Source of the DNA: Acidobacteriota bacterium
Lineage (GTDB): Bacteria > Acidobacteriota > Terriglobia > Acidiferrales > UBA7541
DNA: 46,848 nt
Direction: 5' to 3'
NCBI GenBank assembly: GCA_003224195.1
Contig: QHYP01000110.1
Coordinates: forward strand, 1 to 46,848
Positions 26,274 through 34,978 of the stretch are shown piece by piece. The notes under the pieces are model-generated. The model saw only the letters and a program-made list of their open reading frames with translations, made no database searches and was not told the DNA's origin. The position numbers and the translations under genes are program-made. Numbering within the stretch: position 1 is the first letter of the stretch; each line of letters opens with the position of its first letter.

Positions 26274-26430
26274 TTTCTTCCCGCCGGGAAAGGAATGTAA
26301 TCCGGCGTATCTCGTGTCATTCCCTTAGGCGCCGCACGCATAAGTTGCCCGGCTGGCTGCCCGCCTGCTGGAATTTCCGAAGCGAATCTGGGAGCCGTTG
26401 GCCGCGGCTTGGTCGGGGTCGCACAAAACG

Positions 26431-26994
26431 ATGAGCAGCGTCAAAGCCACACAACTCCGCCCCGGCATGGTGATCCAGCACGAGGGCCAGCTTTTCACGG
26501 TCTTCAGCACCGAGCACCGCACGCCCGGCAACAAGCGCGGCTCGATGCAGACGCGTATGAAGAATCTCCGCACCGGGGCCATCATCGACTACCGGTTCCG
26601 CGCGGAAGAGTTCGTCGAGCGCGCCTTTCTCGACGAGGTCGAGTTTGAGTACCTCTATAATGAAGGCGATGCCTATCACTTCATGAATACGGAAACCTAC
26701 GAACAAATCCAGCTCACGAAGAACGAGCTCGGTGAATCCGTGTACTATCTGATTCCCAATACCGTCGTCAAAGTCGAATTCTTCGAGAACAAACCCATCG
26801 GCCTGGATCTGCCGGACACGATTGATCTGACCGTTGTGCATACCGAACCGACGGTACAGAAGGCCACCGCCAGCGCGGTGATGAAACCCGCGAGGCTCGA
26901 AACGGGGTTGGTGATTCAGGTGCCGCCATTTGTGAATAACGGCGACCGCGTGAAAGTGGATACGTCCGAAGCGCGCTACGTCCAGCGCGTGTAA
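26431..26994 (+). CDS. efp: Translation elongation factor P
   Basis: Relieves ribosome stalling at consecutive prolines. 187 aa, three beta-barrel domains: the N-terminal KOW-like domain (TQLRPGMVIQHEGQLFTVF), the OB domain with EQIQLTKNELGESVYYL, and the C-terminal domain ending TSEARYVQRV. The conserved tip loop reads PGNKRGSMQ, putting Asn at residue 34 where E. coli has the modified Lys34; a Lys follows at 35. The start at 26431 is used because homologues begin near this point; an in-frame TTG upstream would add 11 residues. A strong terminator follows the gene. Confidence 0.93.
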   Translation: MSSVKATQLRPGMVIQHEGQLFTVFSTEHRTPGNKRGSMQTRMKNLRTGAIIDYRFRAEEFVERAFLDEVEFEYLYNEGDAYHFMNTETYEQIQLTKNELGESVYYLIPNTVVKVEFFENKPIGLDLPDTIDLTVVHTEPTVQKATASAVMKPARLETGLVIQVPPFVNNGDRVKVDTSEARYVQRV

Positions 26995-27047
26995 AGGTTC
27001 CCGCCTCCGCAGCCTGCGCGCACCCGGGCGAGCAGGAAGAGGCAACC

Positions 27048-27086
27048 AGGCGGTCCGGTTCTGACCGGACCGCCTTTCCCTTTTCA
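27048..27086 (+). terminator. Intrinsic terminator, efp / purB junction
   Basis: A perfect 12-bp stem, AGGCGGTCCGGT (27048-27059) and ACCGGACCGCCT (27064-27075), with a TCTG loop, is followed by a TTCCCTTTT tract. It sits between efp and the convergent purB stop and can act for efp; the stem also gives purB transcripts a hairpin but without a good U-tract on that side. Confidence 0.85.
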
Positions 27087-28412
27087 GCTTTGGGCTCGCT
27101 TCGCAGCCGACTTTTCGCCGAAAACGCGGGCGAAGATCGCATCAACGTAGCGAAGTTGGCGCTTCAGGTCAAAGGTGTGTTCGACCGCCTTCATGTCGAG
27201 ATACTTCGTGATGCGCGCATCGGCCGCGACGCGCTCCCGGAAGCTCGACTCCGTCTCCCACGCGGCCATGGCGTTTTCCTGAACGGCCTTGTACGCATCG
27301 TCGCGCGGCATACCCTTCTCCACCAGGTCCTGCAAGAGTTGCCCGGAGAAAATCAGGCCGCGCGTCGCTTCGAGATTGCGGAGCATGCGCTCTGGAAACA
27401 CGCGCATCTCCGAGATGATGGTCGTCATCTTGGCCAGCATGTAGTCCACGAGAATGGTTGAATCGGGCAGGATGATGCGCTCGACCGAGCTGTGCGAGAT
27501 GTCGCGCTCGTGCCAGAGGGGCACATTCTCGAACGCGGCGATGAGGTTCGAGCGCACGAGCCGGGCAAGACCGCAGATCTGCTCGCAGCTCACCGGATTG
27601 CGCTTGTGCGGCATGGCGGAGCTGCCGCGCTGTTCCTCGGCGAACGGCTCCTCGGCTTCTCGGACCTCCGTGCGCTGCAGGTGCCGGATTTCAAGGGCGA
27701 TCTTTTCCAGCGTGGCCGCGATGAGGGCCAGCGCGCTCATGTAATGAGCGTGGCGGTCGCGCTGAATCACCTGCGACGCGACAGGAGCGACGTTCAGTCC
27801 GAGGCGCTGGCAAATACGCTCCTCCACGTCTGGACCGAGGTGCGAAGCGGTGCCCACGGCGCCTGATATTTTGCCCACGGCCATTTGCGCCGCCGCGTTG
27901 CGGAAGCGCTCCTGATTGCGCTGATTCTCCGCGTACCAATTCGCGATCTTGAGTCCGAAGGTGATGGGCTCGGCGTGAATCCCGTGCGTGCGGCCGATCT
28001 GCGGTGTGTGACGAAACTCCTGTGCCCGGAGTGCAAGGATGTCGCCGAATTCCGTGAGGCCGCGCTCGATAAGGCGGGACGCGTCGCGGACGAGAAGCGC
28101 CTGCGCTGTGTCCACGACGTCGTTCGACGTCAGGCCATGGTGCAGCCAGCGCGCCGCTGACGCATCGCCGATGGATTCGCCGACAGACATCGTGAAGGCA
28201 ATGACGTCGTGTTTCACGCGCGATTCGAGCTCGTGGATGCGCTGCACGTTGATTTTGGCCCGCTCGCGAATTGCGGCAGCCGCGGCGCGCGGAACCTGGC
28301 CCGCATCGGCGAGTGTCTCCGTAGCGGCCAGCTCGACCTCGAGCCACTTCGCGAACCGGTTCGCGTCGCCCCAGACGCGGCCCATCTCTTCACGCGTATA
28401 GCGAGGTATCAA
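27084..28412 (-). CDS. purB: Adenylosuccinate lyase
   Basis: Cleaves SAICAR and adenylosuccinate in purine synthesis. 442 aa of the fumarase/aspartase superfamily. The start MIPRYTREEMGRVWG and the signature loop SSAMPHKRNPVSCEQ are both seen, as are the catalytic-region TSNDVVDTAQALLV and RTHGIHAEPITFG. The start codon is TTG at 28412, supported by GGGAG 6 nt upstream (spacer CAAAAA) and the family N-terminus. It stands apart from purH in the window and is convergent with efp across the terminator. Confidence 0.95.
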   Translation of the reverse strand: MIPRYTREEMGRVWGDANRFAKWLEVELAATETLADAGQVPRAAAAAIRERAKINVQRIHELESRVKHDVIAFTMSVGESIGDASAARWLHHGLTSNDVVDTAQALLVRDASRLIERGLTEFGDILALRAQEFRHTPQIGRTHGIHAEPITFGLKIANWYAENQRNQERFRNAAAQMAVGKISGAVGTASHLGPDVEERICQRLGLNVAPVASQVIQRDRHAHYMSALALIAATLEKIALEIRHLQRTEVREAEEPFAEEQRGSSAMPHKRNPVSCEQICGLARLVRSNLIAAFENVPLWHERDISHSSVERIILPDSTILVDYMLAKMTTIISEMRVFPERMLRNLEATRGLIFSGQLLQDLVEKGMPRDDAYKAVQENAMAAWETESSFRERVAADARITKYLDMKAVEHTFDLKRQLRYVDAIFARVFGEKSAAKRAQS

Positions 28413-28601
28413 TTTTTGCTCCCGGAATGGCCATCTCTCCGGCTACCGAAGTCAGCCGGTGAATAGACCAAATGCAGTTCTGGCGGGGTCAATCCCTTAG
28501 CAATGATACCGTACTTTCCGGCCACCTCGGTGGCGGCAGGGTACCTGAGCGCCCTCACCTGGCCACCGGCGAACCTAACCGACAAGCCGGGAATCTGTCT
28601 A

Positions 28602-29273
28602 ATGATTCGGATGGAGAGCGCCGAGCGGACGGGAGGCGGCGATGCCGCCGCGGTGGAGCGCACGCTGGCTGGCGACCGGGATGCCTTTCGAGTGCTGGTC
28701 GAGCGGCACAGCCGCGGCTTGTTCCGGCTGGCGTATCGCATGACGGGGAATACGCACGACGCCGAAGAGATTGTTCAGGAGGCATTTCTGCGTGCTTACC
28801 AAAAACTTGGGCGCTTCGAGTCGCGGTCGAACTTTGGAACATGGCTCTTCCGCATCGCCGCGAACATTTCTGTCGACCGGCTGCGCAAACGGAAAAGCGA
28901 AGAGGCGCACCGGGAGTTGCCGAGTCAAACCCTAGACGGTGACGCAGTCTCTCCGGCGGAGCTGGTTGCGGACGAGCGGCCCGCACCGGATCGCATGGCG
29001 CTGAGCATGGAATTGCAGAAGAAGATGCGCGCGGCGATGGAAGAGTTAACGCCGGCCGAGCGCACCGCGTTTGTGATGCGCCACTGGGAAGGCTGCCGGA
29101 TCGAAGAGATCGCGCGGACGCTGCGCCTCCGGCCGGGTGCCGCAAAAAACACCGTCTTTCGGGCCATTCAGAAGTTGCGGCGCTCGCTTGAGCCGTTTGT
29201 CGCACCGCGGGGAGCGAGTGCTGCGCGGGCTTTCGCGAAGATTTGTGACGCTGCCCCGGAGAACGATGGATGA
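28602..29273 (+). CDS. ECF-type RNA polymerase sigma factor
   Basis: A 223-aa extracytoplasmic-function sigma factor. Region 2 is seen in FRVLVERHSRGLFRLAYRMT, then GNTHDAEEIVQEAFLRAYQK and RFESRSNFGTWLFRIAANIS. Region 4 is LTPAERTAFVMRHWEGCRIE followed by EIARTLRLRPGAAKNTVFRA. The ATG at 28602 is used, with GGGA 9 nt upstream; an ATG at 28611 is equally possible. The stop overlaps the anti-sigma ATG (ATGA), so the two are translationally coupled. It presumably drives its own operon and secreted or envelope genes under stress; the promoter sequence recognised is unknown. Confidence 0.92.
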   Translation: MIRMESAERTGGGDAAAVERTLAGDRDAFRVLVERHSRGLFRLAYRMTGNTHDAEEIVQEAFLRAYQKLGRFESRSNFGTWLFRIAANISVDRLRKRKSEEAHRELPSQTLDGDAVSPAELVADERPAPDRMALSMELQKKMRAAMEELTPAERTAFVMRHWEGCRIEEIARTLRLRPGAAKNTVFRAIQKLRRSLEPFVAPRGASAARAFAKICDAAPENDG

Positions 29274-30058
29274 AGCACCTGACGGAAAAAGAGCTGATCG
29301 TTTATCGCGAAGGCGAGCGAACGGGACGCGAAAGTGTCGCGCGACATCTTGGCGAGTGCGCGGAATGCCGCGCTGCGCTTGAGCGCATGGAAAGCGTTCT
29401 CGCCGCGCTCGATACCATGCCCGTACCCGATCCCGGTGAGGATTACGGCCAGCGCGTGTGGCGGCAGATCGCTGCGCGATTGCCCGAGCGGCGAACGTGG
29501 GATTGGAGTGCGTGGCTTGAGCCGCGCCGCTTGGCTGCGGCCGGTGTCATGGCAGCGGTGATCGTGGCTGCATTTCTCGCCGGTCGGTACGTTCGGCCCG
29601 CCAAAACGAGCATCCCGCTGGATGCCGCACAAGTGCGCGAACGCGTCCTCCTCGTCGCCGTGGGCGACCATTTGGATCGCTCGGAGATGATTCTCGTCGA
29701 ACTCTCGAACACGGAACCCAATCCGCGCGGCAAGCAAACCGTTGACATCTCCGCCGAGCAGAAGCGCGCGGAAGATTTGTTGGGCGAGAACCGCCTGTAT
29801 CGCCAAACAGCTTTGCAGCAGGGAGACGCGGTGTTGGCCAGTGCGCTGGACGAACTCGAGCGCGCCCTTTTGGAAATCGCCCACAGTCCGCGCGAAGTGA
29901 CGCCAGCGCAATTTGATGCAATTCAACGGCGGATCGAGGCGCGGGGGATTCTGTTCAAGGTTCGGGTGGTCGGCGAGGAACTGCGTGAGCGCCAAAAGAA
30001 CGTGAAGCCGGCGCCTGCCCAGAGCGAAACTGGCAAGCACGAAAGGAATAAAGCATGA
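29270..30058 (+). CDS. Zinc-finger anti-sigma factor (zf-HC2), membrane-anchored
   Basis: A 262-aa partner of the sigma factor. The N-terminal zinc-binding anti-sigma motif is H26-x3-C30-x2-C33 (HLGECAECR), which normally holds the sigma factor inactive. A single transmembrane helix lies at about 88-106 (AAAGVMAAVIVAAFLAGRYV). The outer C-terminal part (110-262) is helical and charged (SAEQKRAEDLLGENRLYRQT) and may sense an envelope signal. It overlaps the sigma stop by 4 bp and the next HEAT gene by 4 bp, so this is a tightly coupled operon. Confidence 0.87.
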   Translation: MKHLTEKELIVYREGERTGRESVARHLGECAECRAALERMESVLAALDTMPVPDPGEDYGQRVWRQIAARLPERRTWDWSAWLEPRRLAAAGVMAAVIVAAFLAGRYVRPAKTSIPLDAAQVRERVLLVAVGDHLDRSEMILVELSNTEPNPRGKQTVDISAEQKRAEDLLGENRLYRQTALQQGDAVLASALDELERALLEIAHSPREVTPAQFDAIQRRIEARGILFKVRVVGEELRERQKNVKPAPAQSETGKHERNKA

Positions 30059-31420
30059 CCGCGGAAAGTGGACGGCGAATCTCGCTCGGATGCTGGCTGG
30101 CAATGGCGGGGCTGCTCGCAGCGCCAATCATGGCACCTGCTGCGACTGCGGCTCCGCAGGGCGATCAGGAAAGGCAGGAACGCGAACAGGAGCGGCTCGA
30201 CAGAGAGCAGGAGAAGCGCGATCACGAGCAGGAACTGCACGACCGGGAACAGGAAAAACGTGAACGCGAACAAGAGCGAGCGGACCGCCAGACGGAGCTG
30301 TATGACGACGGCCAGGAAGCGCTCGACGAAGCGCGCTGGGAGCAAGCCGAAGCGAAATTCGGTCAACTCGCCGAAATGAACGGCCCGCAAAGCGACGCGG
30401 CGCTCTACTGGAAATCTTATGCGCAGTCCCACGCCGGAAAACGCGACTCGGCCCGGAAAACGCGACTCGGCGCTCGCCTCTTTGGCCGAATTGAACCGGC
30501 GCTTTCCGCAAAGCCGCTGGGCAAAGGACGCAAAAGCGCTCGACATCGAGGTGCGTCAGTCCAGCGGGCAGCAGCTACACCCCGAAGCGCAAGGCGACGA
30601 TGAGTTGCGGCTGCTTGCAATTCAAGGCCTGATGAACAGCGACCCGGAGCGGGCTTTGCCGCTGCTCAAGAAAGTGCTGGAAGGCCCGGGCTCGCGCAGA
30701 GTGAAAGACCGGGCGCTGTTTGTTCTGGCGCAGAACGGCTCACCCGCGGCGCGGCAGGCTTTGGGAGAAATCGCGCGCGGCCAGAACAATCCGGAACTCC
30801 AGCGCAAGGCCGTGCAGTATCTGGGCTTATTCGGGGGCGAGGAGAGCCGGAAGACGTTGGAAGAGGTCTATGCCTCGACCGCTGATGCACAGCTCAAGCG
30901 CGCCATCCTCAGAAGTTTCATGCTGTCGGGTGATCACGCGCGTCTCTTTGCTGCCGCAAAAAGCGAGAAAGAAGAAGAGGTACGCCGCGAAGCCATCCGG
31001 CAGCTTGGGTTGGTTCACGGCCTGAACGAACTGCAACAACTGTATCAGTCGGAGAGTTCTCCCGCACTGCGCCGGGAGCTGTTGCAAGCGTTCTTCCTGG
31101 CGGGTGATGCCACAAAACTTGTCGAGGTGGCCCAAAACGAGAAGGACTCCGAACTGCGTCGCACCGCCATTCGCAACCTTGGATTGATCCACTCTGACGA
31201 TTCAGGGAAGGCGCTGCAGGCCATCTATTCCAAGGAGACGGACCGCGTCCTGAAAGCTGAAGTCCTCAATGCCTACTTCCTTCAAGGAAACGCCACGGCG
31301 CTCGTGGCCATCGCGCGCAGCGAGAAAGACCCCGAATTGAGGAAAGCGACGGTCCAAAAGCTTTCGCTGATGCATTCAAAAGAAGCTACGGATTACCTCA
31401 TGGAACTTCTGAACAAGTGA
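30055..31420 (+). pseudogene. Secreted HEAT-repeat protein, frameshifted by a 19-bp duplication
   Basis: The first part has a signal peptide (MTAESGRRISLGCWLAMAGL), then a highly charged coiled-coil region rich in DREQEKREREQE-type repeats (36-80), then a TPR-like helix (QEALDEARWEQAEAKF). Reading then fails: an exact 19-bp tandem duplication at 30434-30471 shifts the frame by one. Removing one copy restores an open frame of about 448 codons, continuing GKRDSALASLAELNRRFPQS into at least eight HEAT-like repeats (AARQALGEIARGQNNPELQR, LFAAAKSEKEEEVRREAIRQ). Either the gene is truly broken in this strain or the duplication is an assembly error. The downstream frame, from 30419, is intact. Confidence 0.75.
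30434..30471 (+). repeat. Exact 19-bp tandem duplication causing a frameshift
   Basis: Two identical adjacent copies of a 19-bp unit (CCGGAAAACGCGACTCGGC) at 30434-30452 and 30453-30471. Nineteen is not a multiple of three. One copy fits the reading frame of the HEAT protein on both sides; two copies break it. Confidence 0.95.
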
Positions 31421-31427
31421 GGGCGGT

Positions 31428-32531
31428 ATGAGACTCCATCGGCTCGCTGCATTTTCGCTTGGGTTCACGTTTGCTTTGGCGCCGACCGTTCGAGCGCAAG
31501 CACCCTCCGCGGAAACGCCGCGCGTGACGAATGCAAAACTCGAAACGCGGACTGTGAGCGGCTCACTCGCGGCCGAGTTTCGATTGCTGGTCGAGCGCCA
31601 GGCGGGCCCGGCGTGGATCGGGTACGCGGTCCCGCAGATTCCTGGTGAACACTCGATGTGTTGCGGGAATTATGACGACTCTCACTCTGGATGCGGCGGC
31701 TGCCGGCTCGAAGCGCGAGATGCCGGCGCAAACACGACTTCCGGCGAGAAGCAAACCGTGAAGCTGGAAGGCCCGCGGAATTTGCTGGTTCTGTTCCGCG
31801 CGGAGAAAGGCGCAGTGGGCAAGATCCGCGCTTTCTCCGAGGATTGCGCGCTCGATGCGGGAGGATTGCCGTTTGTTTGGCTGACGGGAGTGAACGCGGC
31901 GGAAAGTGTAGCTCTGCTGGAACCTTTTGTAAGCCGCTGGGAGAACGATTCACACGATGATCACGAGACGCGCCACGCGGCGCTGATGGTCATCGCGATG
32001 CAAGACGGCGAGGCGTCCAGCCAGGCGCTCGAGAAGTTCACTGCGCCGGATCGTCCCGAGAAATTGCGTGAGCAGACTGCATTCTGGCTGGGAGCGGCAC
32101 GTGGCGCGGCGGGCTTGCCCTTGCTCACGCGGCTGGCGAAGAACGATCCAAGCGCACATGTGCGCGGGCATGTAGCGTTTGCGCTGTCGGTGAGCAGAGA
32201 GCCCGGCGCGCTGGATGAAATGATCCGCTTGGCGAAAACGGACGCGGCCGGATATGTGCGCGGACAAGCGCTTTTTTGGCTTGCGCAAAAGGCGGGGAAA
32301 AAGGCCGCCGGAACGATCACCGCAGCGATTGAAGATGATCCGGACACCGACGTGAAGAAAAAGGCCGTCTTCGCGCTGAGCCAGTTGCCGAAAGACGACG
32401 GCGTGCCGAAACTGATCGAAGTGGCGCGGACAAACAGAAATCCTACGGTGCGCAAGCAGGCAATGTTCTGGCTGGGACAGTCAAACGATCCTCGCGCGCT
32501 CGCGTTCTTTGAAGAAGTGTTGACCCACTAG
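31428..32531 (+). CDS. Secreted HEAT-repeat protein, last gene of the sigma operon
   Basis: A 367-aa protein with a signal peptide (MRLHRLAAFSLGFTFALAPT, cleavage near VRAQ). A small beta-rich N-terminal region contains an unusual cysteine cluster, SMCCGNYDDSHSGCGGCRLE (residues about 77-96). From about 180 on there are five or more HEAT repeats (HAALMVIAMQDGEASSQALE, FWLGAARGAAGLPLLTRLAK, VRKQAMFWLGQSNDPRALAF). HEAT arrays bind protein partners; partner unknown. It begins 7 bp after the frameshifted HEAT gene. Its TAG stop lies inside the left end of a MITE-like element, so the original C-terminus may have been longer. Confidence 0.8.
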   Translation: MRLHRLAAFSLGFTFALAPTVRAQAPSAETPRVTNAKLETRTVSGSLAAEFRLLVERQAGPAWIGYAVPQIPGEHSMCCGNYDDSHSGCGGCRLEARDAGANTTSGEKQTVKLEGPRNLLVLFRAEKGAVGKIRAFSEDCALDAGGLPFVWLTGVNAAESVALLEPFVSRWENDSHDDHETRHAALMVIAMQDGEASSQALEKFTAPDRPEKLREQTAFWLGAARGAAGLPLLTRLAKNDPSAHVRGHVAFALSVSREPGALDEMIRLAKTDAAGYVRGQALFWLAQKAGKKAAGTITAAIEDDPDTDVKKKAVFALSQLPKDDGVPKLIEVARTNRNPTVRKQAMFWLGQSNDPRALAFFEEVLTH

Positions 32532-32635
32532 TGCCGTTCCAACTAAATGTAGCAAACGCGAAATACCCTATCCTTGCCGGTTAGGCGGATGCGGTTCGCA
32601 CGGGGCCTTGTCGCAATAAGTTGGAACGGCACTAG
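32528..32635. mobile_element. 108-bp MITE-like element with 17-bp terminal inverted repeats
   Basis: The left end CTAGTGCCGTTCCAACT (32528-32544) is the exact reverse complement of the right end AGTTGGAACGGCACTAG (32619-32635), with 74 bp between and no coding capacity. Because CTAG is palindromic, the outer four bases may be a target duplication, in which case the terminal repeats are 13 bp. A 4-bp YTAR-like target would fit an IS5-type transposase; that is inference. The left end supplies the stop codon of the upstream HEAT gene. Confidence 0.75.
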
Positions 32636-32664
32636 AGGGCGCAAAAGCCTGCTGGATGCAAGCA

Positions 32665-34047
32665 CTACGGTCTTGGCTCCACGGGGACGAGTTTAGGGAC
32701 GATCTCCAGCTTGGCGCGGGCGATCCATCCCGTCCGCGCGCGGATGCGTACCCAGCCGACTGGCGTGCCCGGAGGCGTCGGCAGCTTTTCCAGCCGGGCG
32801 CGATAGACAAGGGCGCCTGCGAGTGGATCGCCACCGGGCTTGACGAGAGGACGAATCGGCGCCGGGCCGCCGTTCGCGGAGTTAAGCAGTTTGTAGGGCT
32901 CCGCGTCGAAATTGCCCGCGGTAGCTTCGGCAAAATCGTCCCCGGCGAGCCAGGCATCAAAGGAGTCCCTGGTCGCGACTTCAAGGAAATTCTGGTTTGC
33001 CCAAAGGACTTCGTAGTCGCCGGGCTTGAGATCGCCGGAGGACTTTTCGCCGGGACGTTTCGTGACCGGAGTCGCAGATTTCAGCGAGACACTCGGCACA
33101 ATTCGCCAGCAATTCCTTGCGCTTGCCTGGTCAATCGAGCAAATGCCTTTGTCCGTCGCCACCCAACCGCCGTGGAGAGCTGTCACCACGGCGCCGGCAA
33201 GTGGTGAGCCCGCCGCAGCCATTGTCGCTGTTTTTCCCGTTGATGGTTGGAAGCTGACCAGGCCCGCGCAAGGCAACATCGTGCCTTCGTATTGCCGGCG
33301 AGTGCCCAAAAGGAGCGCATCGCTTCCGCGCACGCTGAGCTGCGTCACGGCGCACGTGGCGAGTTCGGGAGGCTGAAACGCCTTCGCTTCTTTTGCTTTC
33401 ATGTCAAATCGAATCACCGTGCCGATGCCGAGTTCCCCTTCTCCCAGGGAATGGCCCACAGCCGCCCAAACGGAGTCGCCCGAGGAATCGATGCCGTAAA
33501 GAATCGGATCCGCAACCTCGAGTTCCTTATGCAATTTGGCCGCCGTGAGACTTTTCTGCTCGCGCTGCAGAGTCGCGAGCCAAGCGGTGACGAGTTGATC
33601 CCGCGTCCATACAACGACGGACATGGCCGGCTCGGCTGCGCCCTCGCGGCGAAGCTCGACAGTGGCCCGTTGGTCATCAGATGTGCCGGAAACGACAAAG
33701 TCATCGCCGCCCAGCGTGAAGGAGATCTTATTCTTGCGCTCCGGCTGAGATTGGTCCGCGGAATTATCCGCAGGTATGACCGTCCACTCGGGCACCTGAG
33801 GCGTTTGGTCGTTTAGCGCCGCGGTGAGGGCTTCCACGGTGTGCCGGTAGGTGAATCTTGGCGCGTAAAACTCCATGATCGGCGAGGACTCGCTGAGCGA
33901 GCGCTCCTCGATCCGCTGTGGCGCGAGATAGAGCAGATCGCGGGACATTTCCGTAGCGTCAGCGGGGAGCCTTTGAGAAAACACACGCGGAAGAGCTGCG
34001 AGGAAGAACGCTAAGCATAAGGCGGCGGGAACGAGAGTGCGTCGCAT
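32665..34047 (-). CDS. Secreted protein of unknown function
   Basis: A 460-aa protein I do not recognise. The ATG at 34047 gives a clean signal peptide, MRRTLVPAALCLAFFLAALP, cleaved after about residue 25; longer in-frame readings upstream look non-coding. The mature part is beta-rich, with segments such as FYAPRFTYRHTVEALTAALN, KNKISFTLGGDDFVVSGTSD and GDSVWAAVGHSLGEGELGIG that suggest a beta-propeller-like or repeated-strand fold. The C-terminus ends with a possible SH3-like strand set (GWVRIRARTGWIARAKLEIV). It precedes no obvious partner; dapD ends 92 bp upstream of its start on the same strand. Confidence 0.65.
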   Translation of the reverse strand: MRRTLVPAALCLAFFLAALPRVFSQRLPADATEMSRDLLYLAPQRIEERSLSESSPIMEFYAPRFTYRHTVEALTAALNDQTPQVPEWTVIPADNSADQSQPERKNKISFTLGGDDFVVSGTSDDQRATVELRREGAAEPAMSVVVWTRDQLVTAWLATLQREQKSLTAAKLHKELEVADPILYGIDSSGDSVWAAVGHSLGEGELGIGTVIRFDMKAKEAKAFQPPELATCAVTQLSVRGSDALLLGTRRQYEGTMLPCAGLVSFQPSTGKTATMAAAGSPLAGAVVTALHGGWVATDKGICSIDQASARNCWRIVPSVSLKSATPVTKRPGEKSSGDLKPGDYEVLWANQNFLEVATRDSFDAWLAGDDFAEATAGNFDAEPYKLLNSANGGPAPIRPLVKPGGDPLAGALVYRARLEKLPTPPGTPVGWVRIRARTGWIARAKLEIVPKLVPVEPRP

Positions 34048-34138
34048 CGGTGCCGTTGAAAGAATGTTGGAAGAAAGCCTTCGCGTCAAGGTTTGGATGC
34101 ATAGGTCGTGCCAGAAGGGTGCCTGCGAAGGTCGCGCA

Positions 34139-34978
34139 TCAACGGAGCAGGTCTTCAAGCTGGACGCGCGCATCCGTTTTCGCGTCGCGATATTTGACGA
34201 TAACGGCGGCCTGGAGCGAAAGTCCCCACTTCGCGCCGGCAGCGTGCGAAACAGCCCGCGAGCCGGGAACGACGATGGCTTGCTCGGGAATAACGAGCGG
34301 ATCGGAGTCGGTCGCGGTGTAAACGGCGTCGCGGACAAGATCGTACACTGGAATGGACCGATTCAGAATCGTGCCCGTCCCGAGGACCGCGCGCCGTTTG
34401 ACCACCGTGCCTTCGTAGACGCCGCAATTGCCGCCAACGAGCACCTCGTCTTCGAGGACAACCGGCAGCGCGCCAACGGGTTCGAGGACGCCGCCAATCT
34501 GCGCTCCGGCCGAAATATGGCAATTCCCGCCCACTTGCGCGCAACTCCCGACGAGAGCGTGGGAGTCAATCATCGTGCCTTCGCCCACGTAGGCGCCGGC
34601 GTTGATGAACATCGGCGGCATGCAGATGACGCCGCGCCCGACAAAGCTCCCATCGCGGATGCTCGAGCCGCCGGGAACAATACGCACGCCGTCGTCGGCG
34701 TTGATCGTGCGGACCGGGTAGGTGGACTTGTCGAAAAATCGCTGACGCTTTCCGTCTAAAGACATATCCTCGATGGTGCCCATGCGGAAGCCAAGTAGGA
34801 TGCCCTTCTTGACCCAAGCGTTGGCGCGCCAGCCGGTTTTGGAGGACGGGTCAGGTTCAGCGGCGCGGATTTCACCACGATTCAGCGCATCCTTGAACTC
34901 GCGGAAGAGGCGGAAATGTTCTTCGGTGTACTGCGCCGGAGGCTCGTCGAACAGGCGTTCAATTTGCGACGGCAACAT
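34139..34978 (-). CDS. dapD: Tetrahydrodipicolinate N-succinyltransferase
   Basis: Succinylates tetrahydrodipicolinate in the succinylase branch of lysine/DAP synthesis. 279 aa. An N-terminal helical part (IERLFDEPPAQYTEEHFRLF) is followed by left-handed beta-helix hexapeptides: VRIVPGGSSIRDGSFVGRGV, ICMPPMFINAGAYVGEGTMI, DSHALVGSCAQVGGNCHISA and GGNCGVYEGTVVKRRAVLGT. Trimeric cytoplasmic enzyme in the family. The ATG at 34978 overlaps the dapA end by 20 bp. It is the last gene of dapE-dapB-dapA-dapD. Confidence 0.94.
   Translation of the reverse strand: MLPSQIERLFDEPPAQYTEEHFRLFREFKDALNRGEIRAAEPDPSSKTGWRANAWVKKGILLGFRMGTIEDMSLDGKRQRFFDKSTYPVRTINADDGVRIVPGGSSIRDGSFVGRGVICMPPMFINAGAYVGEGTMIDSHALVGSCAQVGGNCHISAGAQIGGVLEPVGALPVVLEDEVLVGGNCGVYEGTVVKRRAVLGTGTILNRSIPVYDLVRDAVYTATDSDPLVIPEQAIVVPGSRAVSHAAGAKWGLSLQAAVIVKYRDAKTDARVQLEDLLR

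Noticed and set aside
28571..28601. ECF-type promoter (GAACCT then TGTCTA) upstream of the sigma gene
   Set aside because: The spacing of about 19 bp is longer than typical and the match is weak, so it is not listed as a feature.
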